The translations under genes were made by a program, and so were the position numbers. From Streptomyces noursei (lineage in GTDB: Bacteria > Actinomycetota > Actinomycetes > Streptomycetales > Streptomycetaceae): a DNA stretch of 64,000 nucleotides. The notes beneath the pieces were generated by a model that did not search any database, was not told the origin of the DNA, and worked only from the letters and a program-made list of their open reading frames with translations. Positions 8,346 through 17,382 of the stretch are shown one piece after another (within the stretch, counting starts at the first letter, position 1; each line of letters starts with the position of its first letter). The stretch lies in the NCBI RefSeq assembly GCF_016917755.1, contig NZ_CP070326.1, forward strand, positions 9,672,001-9,736,000, given 5' to 3'.

Positions 8346-9688
8346 TGCAGGAACCTCCGGAAGTGCAGCCGCCCGCGCTCGGGCAGCAGGTTGTCGAGCA
8401 GGTCGTCGGCCAGGATCCGGCCGAGCGGGCGGTCGGTGTCGTCGACCACCAGCAGGGAGGAGGCGCGGGCGGCGACCAGCTCATCGGCGGCAGCGGCCAG
8501 CGCCGTGTCCGGACGGACGGTGATGGGCGGGCCGAACTGCGCCCGCCAGGCGGCCAGGTCGGCCACAAGGGTGGTGTCCTCCGCTACGGCGAGGTCGAAC
8601 AGCGCGATGTCGGTGACAAGACGGCCCTCCTCGTCCACGACGGCGACGGCGTCGATCTCGGTGCGGTGCTCGGCCTGCTCGGCCAGCCGGGCCCGCACCT
8701 GAGCGACGGTCTCGTCCCGACCGGCGGTGATCAGCAAGGTGGTCATGGCGCCGCCCGCGGTGCCCTCCCGGTGCGCCAGCAGCCGCCGCAGCTCCGCGGC
8801 CTCGCCGGACGGCATGCGTGTCAGCAGCGCCTCACGCTCCTCACGGGTGAGGTCGCGCAGCGCGTCGGTGGCCTCGTCCGGCTCCATCTCGTCGACCAGC
8901 CGGGCCGCGTGCTCCGGCTTCGCCTCGCGCAGCAGGTTCTCCAGTTCGGCCGGTTCCATCTCCTCCAGCGCGTCGGCGGCGTGCTCCGGCTCCAGCCAGC
9001 CCAGCAGCTGCTGCCGCTCGGCACGGCCCAGGTCTTCGAGGATGTCGGCCAGATCAGCCGGACGCAGCCGGTGCAGCGCGGCCCGAGAGGCGCGCAGCCG
9101 TACCTCCGGCGGGCCCTCGGTCGCCTGCTCGGCGAAGGGGGCCACCGCCTGCCAGTCCAGTACCCGCTCCGGAGTGGGCCGAGCCTGCCACCGGCGCGGG
9201 CCGAGCCGGCGCAGCAGCGTGGGCAGGGAGACGTCCACGCCGACCAGCACCACCTTGTCGACCAGCGGCGCCAGATACAGATCGGCGGCCCGGGTGACCT
9301 GGACGCCGTCCACGTCAACGAGCTGATGGTCGAGCACGTCCTTGCCCAGCAGCACCTCGCCGGGGCGGCGGGCGAAGTCGCGCAGGTCGACCCGGGCGGT
9401 GCTCAGCCGCACGTGCCCTGCATGGACCTTGCCTATGGCGTCCGAGGCGAGAAAGGTACGGCGTCGGCCGATGCGCAGGATCAGGCCGGTGACCGGGGGG
9501 TACGAGTCCGCTCCGTAGAGCCGGGCCACGACATCGACGACACGGCCGACCTCGTCGCCGGACTGGTTCGTGACGGGGCCGCCGATCAGGCCAGCGAGCG
9601 AGACCAGGGAGGTGCGCACCGCCTTGGAGGCGGTTACACGCCGCTCCAGGTCGACCCGGCGGTCGCGCAGGCGAGCGGTGGTGGACAT
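8342..9688 (-). CDS. MgtE N-domain / CBS-pair regulatory protein
   Basis: A 448-residue soluble protein. The first ~190 residues hold a PRC-barrel-like segment (GGPVTNQSGDEVGRVVDVVA). Next is the MgtE intracellular N-domain, a helical superhelix of short repeats such as RLRPADLADILEDL and LEPEHAADALEEM (about 200-310), followed by a CBS pair (about 315-435). In MgtE channels these modules bind Mg2+ and gate the pore, but here the MgtE membrane domain is absent. The overlapping Nramp-like gene probably supplies the pore, so this protein would be its magnesium-responsive regulator. The start is uncertain: the ATG at 9688 lacks a good ribosome site and a GTG at 9718 is possible. Confidence 0.85.
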   Translation of the reverse strand: MSTTARLRDRRVDLERRVTASKAVRTSLVSLAGLIGGPVTNQSGDEVGRVVDVVARLYGADSYPPVTGLILRIGRRRTFLASDAIGKVHAGHVRLSTARVDLRDFARRPGEVLLGKDVLDHQLVDVDGVQVTRAADLYLAPLVDKVVLVGVDVSLPTLLRRLGPRRWQARPTPERVLDWQAVAPFAEQATEGPPEVRLRASRAALHRLRPADLADILEDLGRAERQQLLGWLEPEHAADALEEMEPAELENLLREAKPEHAARLVDEMEPDEATDALRDLTREEREALLTRMPSGEAAELRRLLAHREGTAGGAMTTLLITAGRDETVAQVRARLAEQAEHRTEIDAVAVVDEEGRLVTDIALFDLAVAEDTTLVADLAAWRAQFGPPITVRPDTALAAAADELVAARASSLLVVDDTDRPLGRILADDLLDNLLPERGRLHFRRFLQ

Positions 9689-9869
9689 GAGCAGAGTGTG
9701 GGCAGCCAAGGTGAACACCCCCTTGCCCCGGCATGGCGGGGCATCAAGCGGCCCACGGCGGCGCACTTCCTCCCCGAACCGGCGGCGGCAGGCCCACCGC
9801 GCATACGCCGGTGCGCGGCCCGCCGAGGCCGGTGAGCTGGGCGAACCGCCGACTTAGGAGCCGAGCGGT

Positions 9870-9956
9870 TCAAGGGAGAGCGGGCTGCCTCGGGCCACGG
9901 AAGGACGACGCGGACAACACGAAGAGGGGCCGACTATGGCCCGGACTACTGTCCAT
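9870..9956 (-). CDS. Short leader ORF (28 codons) between M-box and MgtE-like gene
   Basis: An ATG at 9956 follows GGGAGGAGGTGAC, the strongest ribosome site in this part of the window. The peptide is 28 residues, starts MDSSPGHSRPLF, contains five prolines and ends in Pro immediately before the stop. It lies about 85 nt beyond the riboswitch and 182 nt before the MgtE-like start. Position, length, strong ribosome site and proline content fit a regulatory leader peptide whose translation affects the downstream operon. No homology is claimed. Confidence 0.5.
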   Translation of the reverse strand: MDSSPGHSRPLFVLSASSFRGPRQPALP

Positions 9957-10013
9957 GTCACCTCCTCCCGGTCCAGCCGCGCACTGGGCGTCGCGGTCGT
10001 GCGGCAAGGGGCA

Positions 10014-10035
10014 GCCGGGCATGTTCGCTCCCGGC
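10014..10035 (-). terminator. Hairpin after the M-box, possible expression platform
   Basis: Six-base GC arms (GCCGGG and CCCGGC) enclose a 10-base loop directly downstream of the aptamer on the minus strand. There is no U-tract, so it may be a Rho-type or translation-linked control element rather than a classical intrinsic terminator. Confidence 0.3.
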
Positions 10036-10039
10036 ACAC

Positions 10040-10200
10040 CCCAACTCGTCAGAGCTTTGGCACTCCACGGCGTAATCCCCTTGCGGGGGAAGCCACTTGG
10101 GGTCACCCCTTGGGCCGGGGAGACCTGTCCTGATCCGGAGCGTCTCTCGACGGGTGGGATCAGTGGCCTGTGTCCGTGAAGACGCCTCACCGAACGAGGT
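10040..10200 (-). ncRNA. M-box (ykoK) Mg2+ riboswitch
   Basis: Read on the minus strand, the segment shows the conserved M-box blocks in order: CGTTCGGTGAGGC at the 5' end, a central CACTGATCCCACC, GAGACGCT and GGATCAGGACAGG block, and GAGTGCCAAAGCTCTGACGA at the 3' end, which corresponds to the family's GUGCUAAAGCUCUACGA. These form the three-helix Mg2+-binding aptamer. It lies 350 nt upstream of the MgtE-like and Nramp-like genes on the same strand, with a short leader ORF between, so it should shut the operon down when intracellular Mg2+ is high. Confidence 0.85.
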
Positions 10201-10276
10201 GTCCGTTCAAACCGTCCAAAGAGTACGCCCGCGCGCACCGTGGCCCTAATCCATGACCAGTCCTTGACCTACGGCA

Positions 10277-10540
10277 CTAGGCCGTGACGGTCTCGGCCGT
10301 CTCCGTCTCCCCGGCATGCGCCGCGAGTGCGCGGTTGCGGCGGGCAGAGGACCAGAAGGACCAGGCGATCAGCACGACGCCCACCAGGCCGGTGATGACC
10401 TCGTTGATCTCGTACTGGATGGCGACCATGAGGATCACGGCCAGGGCGCCGATGGCGCAGTGGACGCCGCGCTCCGGGTAGGCGTGGTCGTCGAGGGTGC
10501 CGTTCGAGCCCGCCTCCCGATACTCACTCACCGTCTGCAC
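10277..10540 (-). CDS. Small membrane protein of unknown function
   Basis: An 87-residue protein starting with GTG at 10540 (a second in-frame GTG lies three codons later). Two hydrophobic helices are visible, VHCAIGALAVILMVAIQY and EVITGLVGVVLIAWSFW, joined by a short loop, with a charged Arg/Glu tail. Codon composition is that of a real high-GC gene. It ends 77 nt before the M-box region begins. The family is not recognised; a two-helix inner-membrane protein is all that can be supported. Confidence 0.55.
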   Translation of the reverse strand: MQTVSEYREAGSNGTLDDHAYPERGVHCAIGALAVILMVAIQYEINEVITGLVGVVLIAWSFWSSARRNRALAAHAGETETAETVTA

Positions 10541-10843
10541 CTGCTCACAGGTGACACCCCATCAGAATGAGCGTCAAATAGGCGTCACGAGCGTCACTAC
10601 AGCGTCGGATTACCTTCCATAACGCCCACAGCGCACATAACGCACACTCGCAAAGGCGCAGGTCAGGACCCCTTCACGGACGTTCAAGGATGCGACGCAC
10701 TCCACATGATGCGTCATCGGAAACACGTCCATGAAGCCGGACATTCACGCCCGGTGTACGGGCGCCTCAGAAGAGACGGCTGTACACCGGGCGCTGCAAG
10801 GCTGGGGACTCAGGCACCTGAGGCAAACCGGAACCGTGGCTCG
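10541..10843. other. Intergenic, no gene seen
   Basis: About 300 bp without a credible coding frame. The part from 10698 on matches the region downstream of the intact macro-domain gene at the other end of the cluster. Several GCGTCA/TGACGC-like words occur near 10570-10605 but form no clean array. Confidence 0.5.
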
Positions 10844-11113
10844 CTATCGGAGTTGTGCGGCGAACGCCTCGTACGCCCGCTCGTCGAAGAGCACGAACCG
10901 GACCTCTTCGACGGCCGTCTCCGCACCCCTCACCGTCTCCACCGCGATCCGGGCGGCGTCCTCCAAGGGCCACCCGTAGATACCGGCGGAGACGGCAGGG
11001 AACGCGACCGTACGGCACCGAGTTCATCCGCGACCCGCAGCGACTCCCGATAGCAGGAGGCCAGCAGCTCCGATCTGTCCTCCTCGTGGGTAAAACGCGG
11101 ACCCACGGCGTGA
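10698..11113 (+). repeat. Left copy of cluster-flanking direct repeat
   Basis: Matches 61030-61447 in the same orientation at a constant offset of about 50,332-50,334 bp. The first blocks are nearly identical, including CACTCCACATGATGCGTC and CCGGGCGCTGCAAGG; similarity over the whole is roughly 80-85% by eye. It covers the 3' half of a macro-domain gene plus about 150 bp beyond its stop. Confidence 0.75.
10844..11113 (-). pseudogene. Truncated, frameshifted macro-domain gene
   Basis: Minus-strand translation gives LHAVGPRFTHEEDRSELL and ASCYRESLRVADELGA, the second half of a macro domain, then shifts frame near 11010 where one base is missing relative to the intact copy at 61177-61689. A TAG ends it at 10844. 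The N-terminal half is absent. It is therefore a dead copy of the 3' part of the right-flank macro-domain gene. Confidence 0.75.
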
Positions 11114-11410
11114 AGGGTTCCTCCACTCTGACTGGTGCATACCTACCGATGGTGCCGCAAGGACACCATGCCGGTCGCGGACGGCACGGTAGTCCCTGCT
11201 CTGCGGTAGCTCCTGACCCGGCGTTCCCGACGACGGGCCGTCGCCCTCCGAGCCAATACGGCGTCAGCACGATTGAGCGGCGTCCAGGTGTTCCAGATGT
11301 TGTGCGGAGGCACCCTTGGTCGGTGGCAGTGTGGCTTTCGCGGCAGGCCGGGGCAGCACCCCGGGAACATCTACGCTAACGGGGGGTAAAGGCAACCGCC
11401 CCACGCTCAG

Positions 11411-11691
11411 TCACTTCTTTTCCAGGGTGCCTTCGACGGTGACACCGTTCCAGAAGGCGACATGGTTCTTGATCCGGCGGGCGAGGAAGGTGGGGTGAGG
11501 GTAGTACCAGGCAGCGTGGGGGTTGAGTACGCCGTCGACGGTGACCGGGTAATAGCGGGCCATGCCCCTCCACGGTTACACGGACTTGGTCGGACTGTCG
11601 CTGAAGCACTCGCGGTGCAGCGACTCCGGGGGGCCACCACCTTCGTGCGGGGCGTCCGAGCGAGTACCATGCCGTTCCACATCGCGTGCAT
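11411..11691 (-). pseudogene. DUF427-family protein, pseudogene
   Basis: The minus strand begins MHAMWNGMVLARTPRTKVV, the start of DUF427 proteins. It then loses the expected E-G-N-H-Y-F segment and continues in a second frame as PPESLHRECFSDSPTKSV, stop, PWRGMARYYPVTVDGV, ending with NHVAFWNGVTVEG at 11411. The in-frame TAA sits exactly where the family has Cys of the C-P-W motif. A deletion with frame change plus a nonsense codon make this a clear pseudogene of a ~93-residue protein of unknown biochemical role. Confidence 0.8.
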
Positions 11692-11899
11692 TATCGCGGC
11701 TCACTCCTTGCCGTTCGCCGTTTCGGTAGGGCGGTACGGGCGCGGGCTCGATGGACGGAGCCTGTCGGGCTCACGGGCCAGGTCCGCCTGGGTGCCGGGG
11801 GTGGTGGCCAGTCTGCAGGCGAAGCGGAGCATGCGGGTCGCGGCCAGGGAGACGGGAGCGCGCTGGGGCCCGCCGCGCAGCGAGTGCTTGGTCAGACGC

Positions 11900-13140
11900 A
11901 GCAGTCCGCGCCCATCTGCACCGTCTGGACACCTGGCAGGCCCAGGTCACCTACTCCGCCCCGATGCTGCTGCTCGACCGGCGCGAGCGCGGGGAGCTCG
12001 ACTCCGCGGACACTGCCCGCGCGATGTCGTACATCGAGAACTTCCTGGTGCGCCGGATGATCTGCCGGGTGCCGACGAACAACCGCAACCGGATCTTCCA
12101 GGCCGTTCCCGAACAGCTTCCGCTCGACGTGCCCGTAGCCGACGGCCTACACCAGCTCCTCTCCGCCGACAACCGCTTCTGGCCCGACGACGAGTTGCGC
12201 AAGAAGATCCAGACGGCGCCCTTCTAACCAGTACGAGCGCTGGCACCAGCGCAACATGGTGCTGCAGCGGCTGGAGGAGAGCTACGAGCATGCCGAGCCG
12301 GTGGACTTTACCGCCGCTCAGCTCACCATCGAGCATGTCATGCCGCAGCCGCCCGGCGGCGAGTGACTCGGGATGCGGCACGAAGACGCGGTCGACGGTG
12401 CACGCGCGGAGGACCGGCACGCCCGCCCAGCTGCAGCACACTCTCGGGAACCTGATGCTCACCGCGATCAGCTCCAAGCTGTCCAATCAGCCCTTCGAGC
12501 GCAAACAGGACCTGTTGCAGGGCAGCCACCTGGAGATGAACCGCCGCATTGCCGCCACCGAGCGCTGGGGCGCGAAAGAGATCCGCGCTCGTGCCGACGA
12601 CCTCGCCCTGCTGGTCTCTGGGGCCGACGACGACCAGACGGACGGCGAAGACACGGCGCAGCACAGCCTGGTAGGCCAGGGCGAGGAGACGCGCGCCGAG
12701 CAGTTCTTCCGCCAGCTCGCCACGGGCGACTCCCTCGACACGGTGGAGGCGGTACGTGCGCTCTTCGCCCGCTGGGATGAGCTCGGCGGCTGGATCGGCT
12801 ACGGGGCGAGACATGTCATCACCAACGCGTTCCTCATGCTCGGCGCGGCCGGCGCGCCGGGCCGCCACATCTGGCCGCTGGCGCTCTGCTCGGGCAGCGG
12901 CGCGGTGGGACGGCGGAGGTGATGTTCCAAGCACCTCCGCCGCACGCGAGCCGTTCACCGACCGCCTGCTGCGTGTCGAACTCCTCAAGCGCCTCAACCA
13001 ACGGGCAGGGGGTCGACATCCAGGAGGGCTAGCTGGAGCTGCGTCCCAGCTTCCGCCTGTCACTGCTAGAAGGACCACAACCGCGAACTGCTTGCTGAGA
13101 CCCTGCCGTGGTTCCGGGATCGCTGGGACGGCCGGGATAC
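11900..13140 (+). pseudogene. GmrSD-like (DUF262/DUF1524) restriction protein, decayed
   Basis: Fragments in changing frames match the C-terminal part of DUF262/DUF1524 proteins, the type IV restriction enzymes that cut modified DNA. In order: LDTWQAQVTYSAPMLLLDRR, AMSYIENFLVRRMICRV, stop near 12227, then LTIEHVMPQPPGGE with the DUF1524 I-E-H-x-x-P-Q nuclease motif, a second stop near 12365, then LQHTLGNLMLTAISSKLSNQ and MNRRIAATERWGAKEIRARA. An extension (FARWDELGGWIGYG) runs to 12922, and scattered words such as LLRVELLKRL continue to about 13140. The N-terminal DUF262 domain is missing. Several frameshifts and stops rule out function. Confidence 0.75.
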
Positions 13141-13235
13141 CACCTGAGCGTCCAGCGCCGAGCAGATCGGCGGCTTCCTGCTCACGTGTCAAAGAGTGCG
13201 CCCTGGCGGTCCACTCCCCGACATGGGCCCGGCGG

Positions 13236-14024
13236 TCAGAAGGCGACCGGCTGCCCCGCTTCGAGTCGGTCGTCGGAAGTCAGAATGGCGCTGTGCATAT
13301 CATGCAGGGCGCGGCACGGCTCCAACCCCAGCTCCGCCTTGAGGGTATTACGCGCCCGCTGGTAGATCTCCAGAGCCTCCGCACGTCTGTTGCAGCGATA
13401 GAGCGCGAGCATGAGCTGCCGGTAGAACGTCTCGTGGAGCGGATGCTCGGATACCACGGACTGCAGGAAACTGACCAACTCCCGGTGACGTCCCAGCATG
13501 AAGTTGACCTCGACGAGTAGTTCAACGCACTCCAGCCGAAGCTCCTCGGCCCAGGCGGCGAAGCCGTTGACGATGGGGCCCTCCCGCAGACCGCTGAGCA
13601 CAGGACCGCGCCAGAGACCCAACGCTGCCTCAAAGCGCTCGGACGCCTCCTGATGGTTGCCGACCGCCATGCACGCCCGCCCTCGACTCAGCAGCCCGCT
13701 GAAGAATTCAACATCGGTCTCCTCGCCGTGGAGTTGCATGAGATAGCCGGGAGCTCTCGTGACAACTGGATGAGTCCCACCGTCCGCCACGGCCAGCAAC
13801 TTGCGCAACTGCGATATGTAGACGTGCAGTGCGGCGGTGGCTCGGCGCGGCGGGCTCTCCCCCCAAATCTCCTCGATGATCCGCTCTGCGGAGACCACAC
13901 GATTTCTCTGGACCAACAAGGTGGCCAGCAGGACCTGCACTTTGCGAGGCACCTTCTCCACTGCAGGAGAGCCGACGCCTTCCATTCCATCTACCCAGAG
14001 CGGACCGAGCAGACAATACTTCAC
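13236..14024 (-). CDS. SARP-family pathway regulator
   Basis: A 262-residue Streptomyces antibiotic regulatory protein: an OmpR-like winged helix (about 1-95, with VKYCLLGPLWV, RKVQVLLATLL and ALHVYISQLRKLL) followed by the bacterial transcriptional activation domain (about 100-250, with LWRGPVLSGL, EELRLECVELLVEVNFMLG and PLHETFYRQLMLALYR). The size is that of small activators such as ActII-ORF4 or RedD, with no ATPase domain. The GTG at 14024 follows a GGGGGG tract and matches the family's start. No TTA codon seen. It faces the LAL gene across 459 bp and probably activates the PKS operons by binding heptameric repeats near their -35 regions. Confidence 0.92.
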   Translation of the reverse strand: MKYCLLGPLWVDGMEGVGSPAVEKVPRKVQVLLATLLVQRNRVVSAERIIEEIWGESPPRRATAALHVYISQLRKLLAVADGGTHPVVTRAPGYLMQLHGEETDVEFFSGLLSRGRACMAVGNHQEASERFEAALGLWRGPVLSGLREGPIVNGFAAWAEELRLECVELLVEVNFMLGRHRELVSFLQSVVSEHPLHETFYRQLMLALYRCNRRAEALEIYQRARNTLKAELGLEPCRALHDMHSAILTSDDRLEAGQPVAF

Positions 14025-14483
14025 GAATACCCCCCGTTGGGCCGACTTGCCCGTTCCGGCCTTGCCTGCGGGCCGGAGCACCACCTATGTCAACTGGAGA
14101 ACGGTTCGCCGTAAGCGGCGGCCGGATTCCCCCTAGTTAACTGCTTAGCGCACACCCCCTCCGAGCATGCGCAAAAACTGAAATCTTCGACTCAGTTCCC
14201 CAAGTATGTTCCAGCCCCTGCAGAGGGGACATCAGGGAAACCGCTTACGCGCTTCGCGCAGCCCTTGCCGCAGAGCCGTCCCGGCGATACCGAAGGCCCA
14301 GGTCAGCGAGGACGTCGAGGCACAAACAACAGTTCATACGTAGGTCAAATATGCGGACGTGATCGTGGTCACAACTGCTGGGAACAACAGGCGAGGAGTA
14401 GGCTCCTAGCTCTGTGATCAGTGCGTCGAGTGGTCGAGTGCGAGAGCCTGCAGGGCACAACGGCGGAGGGAGCTGCGGCGCAG
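14025..14483. promoter_or_regulatory. Divergent regulatory region between SARP and LAL genes
   Basis: About 460 bp without a credible gene, separating the two pathway regulators. It is locally AT-richer than the surroundings (for example around 14175-14210). It contains a short inverted repeat AACTGA/TCAGTT near 14177-14198 and the CCCCT/AGGGG palindrome near 14215-14228. Promoters for both regulators must lie here; I cannot place -35/-10 boxes with confidence. Confidence 0.5.
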
Positions 14484-17318
14484 ATGCATGTGACGAACGG
14501 GGTGTACGTACGACCCAGCGGCGTGCGGCGTAAGGAAGTTGACGTTCTGTTACATAGCCTGGCCGCGGGGGCTGGTTCAATCACAGAGCTAGTCGGCGAT
14601 CCCGGCAGTGGCAAGACTCGGATGCTTGCTGACCTCGCCGGCGAGGCGAAGTCACGAGGGATCCAGACACTGACAGCGCGAGGCACCGAGTTCGGCCGCG
14701 CCAAGATGTTCGATCTCTTCACCCAGGTCATCTCCACCGGTCTCGACACCATGCCTGCCGAGGTACGTGCGGACGCGCTGCCAGTACTAGGAGAGCTCAC
14801 CGCCCCGTCCGCCGCCGAGTGGAGCGGCCCGGCCGGGCGAGAGGGACTGCCGGCTGCCGTCCGCACGCTGTTGCATGAATGGTCCCGTCAGCCATTGGTC
14901 GTACTCCTCGACGACTTCCACTGGGCCGACGCGGGGTCCAGGGAGATCGTCGATCACTTGCTGCGCCGACCGATGGATACCGCCCCACTGCACCTCGTGA
15001 TCGCGCAGCGGCCGCGCCAGGCGTCATTCCGCCTACGCGGGTCAATCGCCGACCGTGCAGGGCTGGGGTACGTACGCACCATCGAACTCGGGCCACTCAG
15101 CCCAGACGAGTCCGCCCAACTGCTAGGGCTTACCGCCGGTGACGAACGCGCCGGGCGGCTGCACCGGGAGAGCCACGGCATCCCGCTGTATCTGCAACTG
15201 CTTGCCGATGTGCCGTACGACGGCATGCTGCCCCGCAAGGTCGCCGACCGGCTCGCTGCCCGGCTGATGCCGGAGATCGAGACGCTCACGGAGCAGGAGA
15301 CGGCGGTCGTGCATGCGGGTTCCGTACTCGGCGACCGATTCGATCTGGACATGCTGGCTCATGTCGCTCAGTTGAGCCCGGAGGTCACGGGCCAGGCGAT
15401 CGACGGTCTCTGCCACCGCGACCTACTGCGGCCGGCGGAGGACCCGGCGAGCCTGCGCTTCCGCCACCCCCTCATCGGGCGGCTGATGTACGACCAGATC
15501 GGCTGGCACCGGCGAGCCCATGCCCACCGCAGGGTCGGCACGATGCTGGCTGTCCAAGGGGCAACCGCCGCCGAACGTGCCTGGCACATCGAGCGCGGCC
15601 CGGCCGTGGCCGACGCCGAGGATGTCGCCGTGCTCGCGCAGGCAGCCGCAGAACGGATGTCGTCCGACGCCGATTCCGCGGCCCGCTGGCTCAAGGCCGC
15701 GCTCCGCCGGTTGCCCCGCTCCGGCAACAGCAACGACCAACGCGTCGAGTTGCTCGTCGCGCTGGCACGCGCCCACATCTCCGCCGGCCGCACCGGTCCG
15801 GCACTGGAGTTGGTGCACGACATCATCGAACGGGCACGGTGCGCGTCCTGCCCGGTCCGGGTCGAAGTCATCGCCTTCTGCGCCATCTTGGAAGCCGCGT
15901 GCGGGCACGATTCCACTGCCAGTGACCAACTCGTCGTCGAGTTGGACACGCTGCCCGCCGAAAAGCAGGCCGAAGTGGTGCCCCTGCTGCTGGCCCGAAG
16001 CACGGTCGCCTTCCTTAGCGGCCGCCTCGACGACTCGGACGATCTGGCGATCGCGCTGCGGCTGGCCCGTAAGCACCACATGTCCGTGGCTGAAGCCGGG
16101 GCGCTGGTGTTGCGCGGCTTCTACCACATCCTCAACAACGAGATCGACGAGGCCGAGCGGGCGCTGGCTCCCGGTAGAGCCATCCTCGACGCCTCCCCCG
16201 ACATCACGTTGGCCGCGCACCCGGAGTACCTCGCCATCCTCGGCTGGTCAGAGATCCTCAACTGGCAGTTCGACGATGCCCTGCGGCATCTCTCCCGCAG
16301 CGCTGCGGTGATGCGTCAGCGGGGTGGTAGTCACCTGCTGCCCGTGGTCATCAACGGCCTGAGCTACGCCTATCAGCAAATTGGCAGGCTGATCGAGGCC
16401 CGGAAGGTGCTGGTCAGCCATCAGGAGGTGTTCGAAACCTGCGCCGCTGAGCCTCAGCGGACCCTGGCCACGGCGTTGAAGGAGCGTGTCGGCGTCCTGG
16501 CGGAGGGTGCGCACTACATTGGCCCGGAGGATGCCACCGGTCATGGGGAGGCCGCCGGTGCGATCGACCCTCAGTCGTCCGACTGGAACCGGCTGGCGGC
16601 GCTGTGCCTGGCGGATGCGGCACGGCTGGCCGGACGCTTCGAGCCGAGCGCTGCTCTGGTCCTGCGCGCGGGCGGCGGCCCCGACCTTCCGGAGCTGCCC
16701 ACTGCATTGCTCCCCATCGCCTTCGAAGCCCTCACAGCTGCGTCGCTGCACATCCAGGTGCCGGTGCCGCAGTGGAGCGCGGACGCGCGGATGTCGACGA
16801 CACTGTCGAACCACCGCGCCCATGTGCTTCTGGCGCAGGCCCATGTGGCCAAGGGCAGCCAGGACTACCGGACGGCGGCAGTGCTCTATCGCAATGCGGC
16901 CGCGCTGTTCTCCACGGCGGGCATGTTGTGCGCACAGGCTCGTGCACTACTGCCGGCGGCACAGTGCGCAGCAGAGGACAGTCGACCAGAGGATGCAATA
17001 GAGCTGCTCGCCGAGGCCGAGTACGTGGCGGGGCAGTGCGAGTCCTCGCGGTTCACGCTCGAAGTCGGTGAGCGACGCCGACAGTTGGAGGGGCTGCCGG
17101 CCGTCGGCGGAGCGTCGGTCCTGGAGAAACTCGCGGAGTTGACCACCCGAGAGCGCGAGGTCGCCGAACTAGCCGCTTCCGGTGTGCGGACCCGTGAGAT
17201 AGCCGAGCGACTGACGCTCAGTCCGCGCACCATCGACGTCCACCTCACCCGTGTCTATCGCAAACTCGGCGTCAAGTCGCGGGTGGCTTTGGCCGGTCTG
17301 CTGGCGGTCCTCCCTTAG
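14484..17318 (+). CDS. LAL-family LuxR regulator with AAA-type ATPase
   Basis: A 944-residue large ATP-binding LuxR-type activator. Walker A is GDPGSGKT (residues 38-45), Walker B is VVLLDDFHWAD (about 130-141). A long helical TPR-like middle follows, and the last ~60 residues are the LuxR helix-turn-helix (LTTREREVAELAASG, IAERLTLSPRTIDVHL). Such proteins activate modular PKS clusters. Codon 23 is TTA (14550-14552), so translation should depend on the bldA tRNA. Start ATG 14484 is chosen for alignment with the family's N-terminus; a GTG at 14421 would add 21 residues. It converges on an MFS gene with a strong terminator between. Confidence 0.92.
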   Translation: MHVTNGVYVRPSGVRRKEVDVLLHSLAAGAGSITELVGDPGSGKTRMLADLAGEAKSRGIQTLTARGTEFGRAKMFDLFTQVISTGLDTMPAEVRADALPVLGELTAPSAAEWSGPAGREGLPAAVRTLLHEWSRQPLVVLLDDFHWADAGSREIVDHLLRRPMDTAPLHLVIAQRPRQASFRLRGSIADRAGLGYVRTIELGPLSPDESAQLLGLTAGDERAGRLHRESHGIPLYLQLLADVPYDGMLPRKVADRLAARLMPEIETLTEQETAVVHAGSVLGDRFDLDMLAHVAQLSPEVTGQAIDGLCHRDLLRPAEDPASLRFRHPLIGRLMYDQIGWHRRAHAHRRVGTMLAVQGATAAERAWHIERGPAVADAEDVAVLAQAAAERMSSDADSAARWLKAALRRLPRSGNSNDQRVELLVALARAHISAGRTGPALELVHDIIERARCASCPVRVEVIAFCAILEAACGHDSTASDQLVVELDTLPAEKQAEVVPLLLARSTVAFLSGRLDDSDDLAIALRLARKHHMSVAEAGALVLRGFYHILNNEIDEAERALAPGRAILDASPDITLAAHPEYLAILGWSEILNWQFDDALRHLSRSAAVMRQRGGSHLLPVVINGLSYAYQQIGRLIEARKVLVSHQEVFETCAAEPQRTLATALKERVGVLAEGAHYIGPEDATGHGEAAGAIDPQSSDWNRLAALCLADAARLAGRFEPSAALVLRAGGGPDLPELPTALLPIAFEALTAASLHIQVPVPQWSADARMSTTLSNHRAHVLLAQAHVAKGSQDYRTAAVLYRNAAALFSTAGMLCAQARALLPAAQCAAEDSRPEDAIELLAEAEYVAGQCESSRFTLEVGERRRQLEGLPAVGGASVLEKLAELTTREREVAELAASGVRTREIAERLTLSPRTIDVHLTRVYRKLGVKSRVALAGLLAVLP

Positions 17319-17326
17319 CCGTACGA

Positions 17327-17366
17327 CCGTGGCCCGCCGCACAGATGGCTGTGCGGCGGGCCACGG
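17327..17366. terminator. Strong bidirectional terminator hairpin
   Basis: Perfect 17-bp inverted repeat (17327-17343 and 17350-17366) with a 6-base loop, lying between the stops of the convergent LAL and MFS genes. It lacks a clear T-tract, as is usual in Streptomyces. Confidence 0.85.
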
Positions 17367-17382
17367 AACTGCGGCGTCGGAC

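Noticed and set aside
10767..11270. 167-codon minus-strand ORF
   Set aside because: Mostly the wrong frame of the broken macro-domain copy; only the short segment in the correct frames shows family similarity.
14421..14483. Longer N-terminus of the LAL regulator from GTG 14421
   Set aside because: No ribosome site and no family-like residues; kept as an alternative only.
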